Translations under genes and position numbers: made by a program
The notes under the pieces: generated by a model
The model's input: the letters and a program-made list of their open reading frames with translations, nothing else
Told to the model about the DNA's origin: nothing
Database searches by the model: none
Source: Orychophragmus violaceus
Taxonomy: Eukaryota > Streptophyta > Magnoliopsida > Brassicales > Brassicaceae
NCBI GenBank assembly: GCA_030180135.1
Contig: CM058237.1
Location: 107,337,904-107,401,903 of the forward strand
Reading direction: 5' to 3'
DNA: 64,000 nt
Part shown: positions 33,501-46,140 of the stretch, in pieces
Numbering within the stretch: position 1 is the first letter of the stretch
Layout: every line of letters starts with the position of its first letter

Positions 33501-36500
33501 TTCCACCAATTTCTTCACCAGACCTCTTTGTTATCCATTTGAGAGGTTTGGGTCTTGATAGTTTCAAAAAAACTCGAGTCAATTTTTTCGGGTCAAGGAA
33601 CCTTGGTTCTCGGTAGGCTATAACCTTCCCACGGTGTATAGACGGGTTTTTCGGGTCATTTGTTTTCCACCAATTTCTTCACCAGACCTCTTTTATATCC
33701 CATTTTAAGGGTTTTGGTCATGATAGTTTCAAAAAAACTCGATCCAATTCTTCCTGGGTCATGGAAACTTGCATTTTGGCCTTAGAATCCTTCTCGACGG
33801 TGCATCTGGTCAGGATAATCCATCCCGTTAGTCAGTATGGCCGAGATAGTCCTTCCCGTCAGTCCATTAGGAGGTTTTGGCCTTAGGATCCTTCCCCCGG
33901 TGGATAGAATCAGTTTATCCTATCCCGTCATTGTTTTTTCCACCAATTTCTTCACCAGACCTCTTTGTTATCCATTTGAGAGGTTTGGGTCTTGATAGTT
34001 TCAAAAAAACTCGAGTCAATTTTTTTCGGGGCAAGGAACCTTGGTTCTCGGTAGGCTATAACCTTCCCACGGTGTATAGACGGGTTTTTCGGGTCATTTG
34101 TTTTCCACCAATTTCTTCACCAGACCTCTTTTATATCCCATTTTAAGGGTTTTGGTCATGATAGTTTCAAAAAAACTCGATCCAATCTTCCTGGGTCATG
34201 AAAACTTGCATTTTGGCCTTAAAATCCTTCTCGGCGGTGCATCTGGTCAGGATAATCCATCCCGTTAGTCAGTATGGCCGAGATAGTCCTTCCCGTCAGT
34301 CCATTAGGAGGTTTTGGCCTTAGGATCCTTCCCCCGGTGGATAGAATCAGTTTATCCTATCCCGTCATTGTTTTTTCCACCAATTTCTTCACCAGACCTC
34401 TTTGTTATCCATTTGAGAGGTTTGGGTCTTGATAGTTTTAAAAAAACTCGAGTCAATTTTTTCGGGTCAAGGAACCTTGGTTCTCGGTAGGCTATAACCT
34501 TCCCACGGTGTATAAACGGGTTTTTCGGGTCATTTGTTTTCCACCAATTTCTTCACCAGACCTCTTTTATATCCCATTTTAAGGTTTTGGTCATGATAGT
34601 TTCAAAAAAACTCGATCCAATTATGCCTGGGTCATGGAAACTTGCATTTTGCCTTAGAATCCTTCTCGGCGGTGCATCTGGTCAGGATAATCCGTCCCGT
34701 TAGTCAGTATGGCCGAGATAGTCCTTCCCGTCAGTCCATTAGGAGGTTTTGGCCTTAGGATCCTTCCCCTGGTGGATAGAATCAGTTTATCCTATCCCGT
34801 CATTGTTTTTTCCACCAATTTCTTCATCAGACCTCTTTGTTATCCATTTGAGAGGTTTGGGTCTTGATAGTTTCAAAAAAACTCGAGTCAATTTTTTCGG
34901 GTCATGGAACCTTGGTTCTCGGTAGGCTATAACCTTCCCACGGTGTATAGACGGGACCAATTTCTTCACCAGACCTCTTTTATATCCCATTTTAAGGGTT
35001 TTGGTCATGATAGTTTCAAAAAAACTCGATCCAATTCTTCTTGGGTCATGGAAACTTGCATTTTGGCCTTAGAATCCTTCTCGGCGGTGCATCTGGTCAG
35101 GATAATCCATCCCGTTAGTCAGTATGGCCGAGATAGTCCTTCCCGTCAGTTCGTTTCCATCCCGTTAGTCAGTATGGCCGAGATAGTCCGTCACGTCAGT
35201 TCGTTTCCGTCCCGTCAGTCATTCTGGCCGTGAGAATGCTAGTCCTTTGTTGTTTTGGCCGAGGGATTCCACACCTTTAGTCATTTAGGGTGGTTTTTGG
35301 CCTTAGGATCCTTCCCGGCGGTTGCATCCGGTCATGATAATCCATCCCGTTAGTCAGTTTGGCCAAGATAGTCCTTTTCGTCATTTTGTTTCCATCCCGT
35401 TAGTCAGTATGGCTGAGATAGTCCTTCACGTCAGTTCGTTTCCGTCCCGTCAGTCATTCTGGCCGCGAGAATGCTAGTCCTTTGTTGTTTTGGCCGAGGG
35501 ATTCCACACCTTACGTCATTTAGTGTGGTTTTTTGGCCTTAGGATCCTTCCCGGCGGTTCATCCGGTCATGATAATCCATCCCGTCAATCAGTATGGCCG
35601 AGACAGTCCTTCCCATCAGTCCATTAGGATTTTTTGGCCTTAGGATCCTTCCCCCGGTGGATAGAATCAGTTTATCCTATCCCGTCATTGTTTTTTCCAC
35701 CAATTTCTTCACCAGACCTCTTTGTTATCCATTTGAGAGGTTTGGGTCTTGATAGTTTCAAAAAAACTCGAGTCAATTTTTTCGGGTCAAGGAACCTTGG
35801 TTCTCGGTAGGCTATAACCTTCCCACGGTGTATAAACGGGTTTTTCGGGTCATTTGTTTTCCACCAATTTCTTCACCAGACCTCTTTTATATCCCATTTT
35901 AAGGTTTTGGTCATGATAGTTTCAAAAAAACTCGATCCAATTCTGCCTGGGTCATGGAAACTTGCATTTTGCCTTAGAATCCTTCTCGGCGGTGCATCTG
36001 GTCAGGATAATCCGTCCCGTTAGTCAGTATGGCCGAGATAGTCCTTCCCGTCAGTCCATTAGGAGGTTTTGGCCTTAGGATCCTTCCCCTGGTGGATAGA
36101 ATCAGTTTATCCTATCCCGTCATTGTTTTTTCCACCAATTTCTTCATCAGACCTCTTTGTTATCCATTTGAGAGGTTTGGGTCTTGATAGTTTCAAAAAA
36201 ACTCGAGTCAATTTTTTCGGGTCATGGAACCTTGGTTCTCGGTAGGCTATAACCTTCCCACGGTGTATAGACGGGACCAATTTCTTCACCAGACCTCTTT
36301 TATATCCCATTTTAAGGGTTTTGGTCATGATAGTTTCAAAAAAACTCGATCCAATTCTTCTTGGGTCATGGAAACTTGCATTTTGGCCTTAGAATCCTTC
36401 TCGGCGGTGCATCTGGTCAGGATAATCCATCCCGTTAGTCAGTATGGCCGAGATAGTCCTTCCCGTCAGTTCGTTTCCATCCCGTTAGTCAGTATGGCCG

Positions 36501-36655
36501 AGATAGTCCGTCACGTCAGTTCGTTTCCGTCCCGTCAGTCATTCTGGCCGTGAGAATGCTAGTCCTTTGTTGTTTTGGCCGAGGGATTCCACACCTTACG
36601 TCATTTAGGGTGGTTTTTGGCCTTAGGATCCTTCCCGGCGGTTGCATCCGGTCAT
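33142..36655 (+). repeat. 3514-bp higher-order repeat, copy 1
   Basis: CAGTTTGGCCAAG occurs at 33161, 35355, 36675, 38869 and 40189. The steps 2194, 1320, 2194, 1320 show a 3514-bp unit with an internal 1320-bp duplication. The unit includes two monomers with a 22-bp deletion (GACGGGACCAATTTC near 34951 and 36271) and module C copies in both the CGAGAATGC and GTGAGAATGC forms. At 35276 the module C reads ACACCTTTAGTC, a variant repeated at the equivalent place in copy 2. Confidence 0.93.
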
Positions 36656-36664
36656 GATAATCCA
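35345..36664 (+). repeat. Internal 1320-bp duplication of the 3514-bp unit
   Basis: The segment from 35345 repeats at a 1320-bp offset inside each full 3514-bp unit, as shown by matching pairs of markers at 35355/36675 and 38869/40189, and of GACGGGACCAATTTC junctions near 34951/36271 and 38465/39785. The two internal halves differ at ACACCTTTAGTC against ACACCTTACGTC, and that difference is conserved in both 3514-bp copies. Confidence 0.88.
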
Positions 36665-39600
36665 TCCCGTTAGTCAGTTTGGCCAAGATAGTCCTTTTCG
36701 TCATTTTGTTTCCATCCCGTTAGTCAGTATGGCTGAGATAGTCCTTCACGTCAGTTCGTTTCCGTCCCGTCAGTCATTCTGGCCGCGAGAATGCTAGTCC
36801 TTTGTTGTTTTGGCCGAGGGATTCCACACCTTACGTCATTTAGTGTGGTTTTTTGGCCTTAGGATCCTTCCCGGCGGTTCATCCGGTCATGATAATCCAT
36901 CCCGTCAATCAGTATGGCCGAGACAGTCCTTCCCATCAGTCCATTAGGATTTTTTGGCCTTAGGATCCTTCCCCCGGTGGATAGAATCAGTTTATCCTAT
37001 CCCGTCATTGTTTTTTCCACCAATTTCTTCACCAGACCTCTTTGTTATCCATTTGAGAGGTTTGGGTCTTGATAGTTTCAAAAAAACTCGAGTCAATTTT
37101 TTCGGGTCAAGGAACCTTGGTTCTCGGTAGGCTATAACCTTCCCACGGTGTATAGACGGGTTTTTCGGGTCATTTGTTTTCCACCAATTTCTTCACCAGA
37201 CCTCTTTTATATCCCATTTTAAGGGTTTTGGTCATGATAGTTTCAAAAAAACTCGATCCAATTCTTCCTGGGTCATGGAAACTTGCATTTTGGCCGTAGA
37301 ATCCTTCTCGACGGTGCATCTGGTCAGGATAATCCATCCCGTTAGTCAGTATGGCCGAGATAGTCCTTCCCGTCAGTCCATTAGGAGGTTTTGGCCTTAG
37401 GATCCTTCCCCCGGTGGATAGAATCAGTTTATCCTATCCCGTCATTGTTTTTTCCACCAATTTCTTCACCAGACCTCTTTGTTATCCATTTGAGAGGTTT
37501 GGGTCTTGATAGTTTCAAAAAAACTCGAGTCAATTTTTTTCGGGGCAAGGAACCTTGGTTCTCGGTAGGCTATAACCTTCCCACGGTGTATAGACGGGTT
37601 TTTCGGGTCATTTGTTTTCCACCAATTTCTTCACCAGACCTCTTTTATATCCCATTTTAAGGGTTTTGGTCATGATAGTTTCAAAAAAACTCGATCCAAT
37701 TCTTCCTGGGTCATGAAAACTTGCATTTTGGCCTTAAAATCCTTCTCGGCGGTGCATCTGGTCAGGATAATCCATCCCGTTAGTCAGTATGGCCGAGATA
37801 GTCCTTCCCGTCAGTCCATTAGGAGGTTTTGGCCTTAGGATCCTTCCCCCGGTGGATAGAATCAGTTTATCCTATCCCGTCATTGTTTTTTCCACCAATT
37901 TCTTCACCAGACCTCTTTGTTATCCATTTGAGAGGTTTGGGTCTTGATAGTTTCAAAAAAACTCGAGTCAATTTTTTCGGGTCAAGGAACCTTGGTTCTC
38001 GGTAGGCTATAACCTTCCCACGGTGTATAAACGGGTTTTTCAGGTCATTTGTTTCCACCAATTTCTTCACCAGACCTCTTTTATATCCCATTTTAAGGTT
38101 TTGGTCATGATAGTTTCAAAAAAACTCGATCCAATTCGGCCTGGGTCATGGAAACTTGCATTTTGCCTTAGAATCCTTCTCGGCGGTGCATCTGGTCAGG
38201 ATAATCCGTCCCGTTAGTCAGTATGGCCGAGATAGTCCTTCCCGTCAGTCCATTAGGAGGTTTTGGCCTTAGGATCCTTCCCCTGGGGGATAGAATCAGT
38301 TTATCCTATCCCGTCATTGTTTTTTCCACCAATTTCTTCATCAGACCTCTTTGTTATCCATTTGAGAGGTTTGGGTCTTGATAGTTTCAAAAAAACTCGA
38401 GTCAATTTTTTCGGGTCATGGAACCTTGGTTCTCGGTAGGCTATAACCTTCCCACGGTGTATAGACGGGACCAATTTCTTCACCAGACCTCTTTTATATC
38501 CCATTTTAAGGGTTTTGGTCATGATAGTTTCAAAAAAACTCGATCCAATTCTTCTTGGGTCATGGAAACTTGCATTTTGGCCTTAGAATCCTTCTCGGCG
38601 GTGCATCTGGTCAGGATAATCCATCCCGTTAGTCAGTATGGCCGAGATAGTCCTTCCCGTCAGTTCGTTTCCATCCCGTTAGTCAGTATGGCCGAGATAG
38701 TCCGTCACGTCAGTTCGTTTCCGTCCCGTCAGTCATTCTGGCCGTGAGAATGCTAGTCCTTTGTTGTTTTGGCCGAGGGATTCCACACCTTTAGTCATTT
38801 AGGGTGGTTTTTGGCCTTAGGATCCTTCCCGGCGGTTGCATCCGGTCATGATAATCCATCCCGTTAGTCAGTTTGGCCAAGATAGTCCTTTTCGTCATTT
38901 TGTTTCCATCCCGTTAGTCAGTATGGCTGAGATAGTCCTTCACGTCAGTTCGTTTCCGTCCCGTCAGTCATTCTGGCCGCGAGAATGCTAGTCCTTTGTT
39001 GTTTTGGCCGAGGGATTCCACACCTTACGTCATTTAGTGTGGTTTTTTGGCCTTAGGATCCTTCCCGGCGGTTCATCCGGTCATGATAATCCATCCCGTC
39101 AATCAGTATGGCCGAGACAGTCCTTCCCATCAGTCCATTAGGATTTTTTGGCCTTAGGATCCTTCCCCCGGTGGATAGAATCAGTTTATCCTATCCCGTC
39201 ATTGTTTTTTCCACCAATTTCTTCACCAGACCTCTTTGTTATCCATTTGAGAGGTTTGGGTCTTGATAGTTTCAAAAAAACTCGAGTCAATTTTTTCGGG
39301 TCAAGGAACCTTGGTTCTCGGTAGGCTATAACCTTCCCACGGTGTATAAACGGGTTTTTCGGGTCATTTGTTTTCCACCAATTTCTTCACCAGACCTCTT
39401 TTATATCCCATTTTAAGGTTTTGGTCATGATAGTTTCAAAAAAACTCGATCCAATTCTGCCTGGGTCATGGAAACTTGCATTTTGCCTTAGAATCCTTCT
39501 CGGCGGTGCATCTGGTCAGGATAATCCGTCCCGTTAGTCAGTATGGCCGAGATAGTCCTTCCCGTCAGTCCATTAGGAGGTTTTGGCCTTAGGATCCTTC

Positions 39601-40169
39601 CCCTGGTGGATAGAATCAGTTTATCCTATCCCGTCATTGTTTTTTCCACCAATTTCTTCATCAGACCTCTTTGTTATCCATTTGAGAGGTTTGGGTCTTG
39701 ATAGTTTCAAAAAAACTCGAGTCAATTTTTTCGGGTCATGGAACCTTGGTTCTCGGTAGGCTATAACCTTCCCACGGTGTATAGACGGGACCAATTTCTT
39801 CACCAGACCTCTTTTATATCCCATTTTAAGGGTTTTGGTCATGATAGTTTCAAAAAAACTCGATCCAATTCTTCTTGGGTCATGGAAACTTGCATTTTGG
39901 CCTTAGAATCCTTCTCGGCGGTGCATCTGGTCAGGATAATCCATCCCGTTAGTCAGTATGGCCGAGATAGTCCTTCCCGTCAGTTCGTTTCCATCCCGTT
40001 AGTCAGTATGGCCGAGATAGTCCGTCACGTCAGTTCGTTTCCGTCCCGTCAGTCATTCTGGCCGTGAGAATGCTAGTCCTTTGTTGTTTTGGCCGAGGGA
40101 TTCCACACCTTACGTCATTTAGGGTGGTTTTTGGCCTTAGGATCCTTCCCGGCGGTTGCATCCGGTCAT
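36656..40169 (+). repeat. 3514-bp higher-order repeat, copy 2
   Basis: It keeps the module order of copy 1 at a 3514-bp offset. Private marks include CAATTCGGCCTGGG near 38137 (against ATTATGCC or ATTCTGCC elsewhere) and CCCTGGGGGATAG near 38282. Both recur in the partial third copy, so copies 2 and 3 are closer to each other than to copy 1. Confidence 0.92.
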
Positions 40170-42369
40170 GATAATCCATCCCGTTAGTCAGTTTGGCCAA
40201 GATAGTCCTTTTCGTCATTTTGTTTCCATCCCGTTAGTCAGTATGGCTGAGATAGTCCTTCACGTCAGTTCGTTTCCGTCCCGTCAGTCATTCTGGCCGC
40301 GAGAATGCTAGTCCTTTGTTGTTTTGGCCGAGGGATTCCACACCTTACGTCATTTAGTGTGGTTTTTTGGCCTTAGGATCCTTCCCGGCGGTTCATCCGG
40401 TCATGATAATCCATCCCGTCAATCAGTATGGCCGAGACAGTCCTTCCCATCAGTCCATTAGGATTTTTTGGCCTTAGGATCCTTCCCCCGGTGGATAGAA
40501 TCAGTTTATCCTATCCCGTCATTGTTTTTTCCACCAATTTCTTCACCAGACCTCTTTGTTATCCATTTGAGAGGTTTGGGTCTTGATAGTTTCAAAAAAA
40601 CTCGAGTCAATTTTTTCGGGTCAAGGAACCTTGGTTCTCGGTAGGCTATAACCTTCCCACGGTGTATAGACGGGTTTTTCGGGTCATTTGTTTTCCACCA
40701 ATTTCTTCACCAGACCTCTTTTATATCCCATTTTAAGGGTTTTGGTCATGATAGTTTCAAAAAAACTCGATCCAATTCTTCCTGGGTCATGGAAACTTGC
40801 ATTTTGGCCGTAGAATCCTTCTCGACGGTGCATCTGGTCAGGATAATCCATCCCGTTAGTCAGTATGGCCGAGATAGTCCTTCCCGTCAGTCCATTAGGA
40901 GGTTTTGGCCTTAGGATCCTTCCCCCGGTGGATAGAATCAGTTTATCCTATCCCGTCATTGTTTTTTCCACCAATTTCTTCACCAGACCTCTTTGTTATC
41001 CATTTGAGAGGTTTGGGTCTTGATAGTTTCAAAAAACTCGAGTCAATTTTTTTCGGGGCAAGGAACCTTGGTTCTCGGTAGGCTATAACCTTCCCACGGT
41101 GTATAGACGGGTTTTTCGGGTCATTTGTTTTCCACCAATTTCTTCACCAGACCTCTTTTATATCCCATTTTAAGGGTTTTGGTCATGATAGTTTCAAAAA
41201 AACTCGATCCAATTCTTCCTGGGTCATGAAAACTTGCATTTTGGCCTTAAAATCCTTCTCGGCGGTGCATCTGGTCAGGATAATCCATCCCGTTAGTCAG
41301 TATGGCCGAGATAGTCCTTCCCGTCAGTCCATTAGGAGGTTTTGGCCTTAGGATCCTTCCCCCGGTGGATAGAATCAGTTTATCCTATCCCGTCATTGTT
41401 TTTTCCACCAATTTCTTCACCAGACCTCTTTGTTATCCATTTGAGAGGTTTGGGTCTTGATAGTTTCAAAAAAACTCGAGTCAATTTTTTCGGGTCAAGG
41501 AACCTTGGTTCTCGGTAGGCTATAACCTTCCCACGGTGTATAAACGGGTTTTTCGGGTCATTTGTTTCCACCAATTTCTTCACCAGACCTCTTTTATATC
41601 CCATTTTAAGGTTTTGGTCATGATAGTTTCAAAAAAACTCGATCCAATTCGGCCTGGGTCATGGAAACTTGCATTTTGCCTTAGAATCCTTCTCGGCGGT
41701 GCATCTGGTCAGGATAATCCGTCCCGTTAGTCAGTATGGCCGAGATAGTCCTTCCCGTCAGTCCATTAGGAGGTTTTGGCCTTAGGATCCTTCCCCTGGG
41801 GGATAGAATCAGTTTATCCTATCCCGTCATTGTTTTTTCCACCAATTTCTTCATCAGACCTCTTTGTTATCCATTTGAGAGGTTTGGGTCTTGATAGTTT
41901 CAAAAAAACTCGAGTCAATTTTTTCGGGTCATGGAACCTTGGTTCTCGGTAGGCTATAACCTTCCCACGGTGTATAGACGGGACCAATTTCTTCACCAGA
42001 CCTCTTTTATATCCCATTTTAAGGGTTTTGGTCATGATAGTTTCAAAAAAACTCGATCCAATTCTTCTTGGGTCATGGAAACTTGCATTTTGGCCTTAGA
42101 ATCCTTCTCGGCGGTGCATCTGGTCAGGATAATCCATCCCGTTAGTCAGTATGGCCGAGATAGTCCTTCCCGTCAGTTCGTTTCCATCCCGTTAGTCAGT
42201 ATGGCCGAGATAGTCCGTCACGTCAGTTCGTTTCCGTCCCGTCAGTCATTCTGGCCGTGAGAATGCTAGTCCTTTGTTGTTTTGGCCGAGGGATTCCACA
42301 CCTTACGTCATTTAGGGTGGTTTTTGGCCTTAGGATCCTTCCCGGCGGTTGCATCCGGTCATGATAATC
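40170..42369 (+). repeat. 3514-bp higher-order repeat, partial copy 3 (about 2.2 kb)
   Basis: It follows copy 2 up to about 42369, where it continues as GTCAGTCAGTATGGCC rather than GTTAGTCAGTTTGGCC. It carries a one-base shortened A-tract (A6) near 41035, which shifts the rest of this copy to a 3513-bp offset. The internal 1320-bp duplication is not reached. Confidence 0.9.
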
Positions 42370-45300
42370 CATCCCGTCAGTCAGTATGGCCGAGATAGTC
42401 CTTCACGTCAGTTCATTTGGAGTTTTTGGCCTTAGGAACCTTCCCCCGGTGGATAGAATCAGTTTATCCTATCCCGTCATTGTTTTTTCCACCAATTTCT
42501 TCACCAGACCTCTTTGTTATCCATTTGAGAGGTTTGGGTCTTGATAGTTTCAAAAAAACTCGTCAATTTTTTCGGGTCAAGGAACCTTGGTTCTCGGTAG
42601 GCTATAACCTTCCCACGGTGTATAGACGGGTTTTTCGGGTCATTTGTTTTCCACCAATTTCTTCACCAGACCACTTTTATATCCCATTTTAAGGGTTTTG
42701 GTCATGATAGTTTCAAAAAAACTCGATCCAATTCTTCCTGGGTCATGGAAACTTGCATTTTGGCCTTAGAATCCTTCTCGGCGGTGCATCTGGTCAGGAT
42801 AATCCATCCCGTTAGTCAGTATGGCCATGATAGTCCTTCCCGTCATTTCGTTTCCATCCCGTTAGTTAGTATGGCCGAGATAGTCCTTCATGTCAGTTCG
42901 TTTCCGTCCCGTCAGTCATTCTGGCCGCGAGAATGCTAGTCCTTTGTTGTTTTGGCCGAGGGATTCCACACCTTACGTCATTTAGTGTGGTTTTTGGCCT
43001 TAGGATCCTTCCCGGCGGTTCATCCGGTCATGATAATCCATCCCGTCAATCAGTATGGCCGAGACAGTCCTTCCCGTCAGTCCATTAGGATGTTTTGGCC
43101 TTAGGATCCTTCCCCCGGTGGATAGAATCAGTTTATCCTATCCCGTCATTGTTTTTTCCACCAATTTCTTCACCAGACCTCTTTGTTATCCATTTGAGAG
43201 GTTTGGTCTTGATAGTTTCAAAAAAACTCGAGTCAATTTTTTCGGGTCAAGGAACCTTGGTTCTCGGTAGGCTATAACCTTCCCACGGTGTATAGACGGG
43301 TTTTTCGGGTCATTTGTTTTCCACCAATTTCTTCACCAGACCTCTTTTGTATCCCATTTTAAGGGTTTTGGTCATGATAGTTTCAAAAAAACACGATCCA
43401 ATTCTTCCTGGGTCATGGAAACTTGCATTTTGGCCTTAGAATCCTTCTCGGCGGTGCATCTGGTCAGGATAATCCATCCCGTTAGTCAGTATGGCCGAGA
43501 TAGTCCTTCCCGTCAGTTCGTTTCCATCCCGTTAGTCAGTATGGCCGAGATAGTCCGTCACGTCAGTTCGTTTCCGTCCCGTCAGTCATTCTGGCCGCGA
43601 GAATGCTAGTCCTTTGTTGTTTTGGCCAAGGGATTCCACACCTTACGTCATTTAGGGTGGTTTTTTGGCCTTAGGATCCTTCCCGGCGGTTGCATCCGGT
43701 CATGATAATCCATCCCGTCAGTCAGTATGGCCGAGATAGTCCTTCACGTCAGTCCATTAGGAGGTTTTGGCCTTAGGATCCTTCCCCCGGTGGATAGAAT
43801 CAGTTTATCCTATCCCGTCATTGTTTTTTCCACCAATTTCTTCACCAGACCTCTTTGTTATCCATTTGAGAGGTTTGGGTCTTGATAGTTTCAAAAAAAC
43901 TCTAGTCAATTTTTTCGGGTCAAGGAACCTTGGTTCTCGGTAGGCTATAACCTTCCCACGGTGTATAGACGGGTTTTTCGGGTCATTTGTTTTCCACCAA
44001 TTTCTTCACCAGACCTCTTTTATATCCCATTTTAAGGGTTTTGGTCATGATAGTTTCAAAAAAACTCGATCCAATTCTTCCTGGGTCATGGAAACTTGCA
44101 TTTTGGCCTTAGAATCCTTCTCGGCGGTGCATCTGGTCAGGATAATCCATCACGTCAGTCAGTATGGCCGAGATAGTCCTTCCCGTCAGTCCATTAGGAG
44201 GTTTTGGCCTTAGGATCCTTCCCCCGGTGGATAGAATCAGTTTATCCTATCCCGTCATTTGTTTTCCACCAATTTCTTCACCAGACCTCTTTGTTATCCA
44301 TTTGAGAGGTTTGGGTTTCAAAAAAACTCGAGTCAATTTTTTCGGGTCAAGGAACCTTGGTTCTCGGTAGGCTATAACCTTCCCACGGTGTATAGATGGG
44401 TTTTTCGGGTCATTTGTTTTCCACCAATTTCTTCACCAGACCTCTTTTATATCCCATTTTAAGGGTTTTGGTCATGATAGTTTCAAAAAAACTCGAGTCA
44501 ATTCTTCCTGGGTCATGGAAACTTGCATTTTGGCCTTAGAATCCTTCTCGGCGGTGCATCTGGTCAGGATAATCCATCCCGTTAGTCAGTATGGCCGAGA
44601 TAGTCCTTCCCATCAGTCATTAGGAGGTTTTGGCCTTAGGATCCTTCCCCCGGTGGATAGAATCAGTTTATCCTATCCCGTCATTGTTTTTTCCACCAAT
44701 TTCTTCACCAGACCTCTTTGTTATCCATTTGAGAGGTTTGGGTCTTGATAGTTTCAAAAAAACTCTAGTCAATTTTTTCGGGTCAAGGAACCTTGGTTCT
44801 CGGTAGGCTATAACCTTCCCACGGTGTATAGACGGGTTTTTCGGGTCATTTGTTTTCCACCAATTTCTTCACCAGACCTCTTTTATATCCCATTTTAAGG
44901 GTTTTGGTCATGATAGTTTCAAAAAAACTCGATCCAATTCTTCCTGGGTCATGGAAACTTGCATTTTGGCCTTAGAATCCTTCTCGGCGGTGCATCTGGT
45001 CAGGATAATCCATCACGTCAGTCAGTATGGCCGAGATAGTCCTTCCCGTCAGTCCATTAGGAGGTTTTGGCCTTAGGATCCTTCCCCCGGTGGATAGAAT
45101 CAGTTTATCCTATCCCGTCATTTGTTTTCCACCAATTTCTTCACCAGACCTCTTTGTTATCCATTTGAGAGGTTTGGGTTTCAAAAAAACTCGAGTCAAT
45201 TTTTTCGGGTCAAGGAACCTTGGTTCTCGGTAGGCTATAACCTTCCCACGGTGTATAGACGGGTTTTTCGGGTCATTTGTTTTCCACCAATTTCTTCACC

Positions 45301-46140
45301 AGACCTCTTTTATATCCCATTTTAAGGGTTTTGGTCATGATAGTTTCAAAAAAACTCGAGTCAATTCTTCCTGGGTCATGGAAACTTGCATTTTGGCCTT
45401 AGAATCCTTCTCGGCGGTGCATCTGGTCAGGATAATCCATCCCGTTAGTCAGTATGGCCGAGATAGTCCTTCCCGTCAGTCCATTAGGAGGTTTTGGCCT
45501 TAGGATCCTTCCCCCGGTGGATAGAATCAGTTTATACTATCCCGTCATTGTTTTTTCCACCAATTTCTTCACCAGACCTCTTTGTTATCCATTTGAGAGG
45601 TTTGGGTCTTGATAGTTTCAAAAAAACTCGAGTCAATTTTTTCGGGTCAAGGAACCTTGGTTCTCGGTAGGCTATAACCTTCCCACGGTGTATAGACGGG
45701 TTTTTCGGGTCATTTGTTTTCCACCAATTTCTTCACCAGACCTCTTTTATATCCCATTTTAAGGGTTTTGGTCATGATAGTTTCAAAAAAACACGATCCA
45801 ATTCTTCCTGGGTCATGGAAACTTGCATTTTGGCCTTAGAATCCTTCTCGGCGGTGCATCTGGTCAGGATAATCCATCCCGTTAGTCAGTATGGCCGAGA
45901 TAGTCCTTCCCGTCAGTTCGTTTCCATCCCGTTAGTCAGTATGGCCGAGATAGTCCGTCACGTCAGTTCGTTTCCGTCCCGTCAGTCATTCTGGCCGCGA
46001 GAATGCTAGTCCTTTGTTGTTTTGGCCGAGGGATTCCACACCTTACGTCATTTAGGGTGGTTTTTTGGCCTTAGGATCCTTCCCGGCGGTTGAATCCGGT
46101 CATGATAATCCATCCCGTCAGTCAGTATGGCCGAGATAGT
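42370..46140 (+). repeat. Mosaic block with pieces of the 3529-bp family
   Basis: 42417-43300 has its closest partner near 54373-55260 (offset 11956) and includes a private ACTCGTCAATT deletion near 42560. From about 43380 the order of marks (AAACACGATCC monomer, module C, AAACTCTAG monomer, 9-bp-deletion monomer) equals that at 21516-22600 at an offset of about 21865. 45027-46140 repeats the order seen at 20762-21870. The block therefore joins copies of sequences now 22-24 kb away. Confidence 0.82.

Noticed and set aside
34787..35008. Lysine/arginine-rich minus-strand open frame repeated five or more times (also 36107, 38301, 39621, 41814, 53769) as a small basic protein
   Set aside because: It exists only where a 22-bp deletion fuses two repeat parts in frame. 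Overlapping plus-strand frames are equally open, and basic composition follows from the pyrimidine-rich + strand.
10466..42369. Assembly artefact as full explanation for the near-identical HOR copies
   Set aside because: Copies carry private base changes (for example 16430, 20943, 38282, 41035) and nested differences conserved between larger copies, which argues for real duplication. Exact copy numbers still depend on spanning reads.
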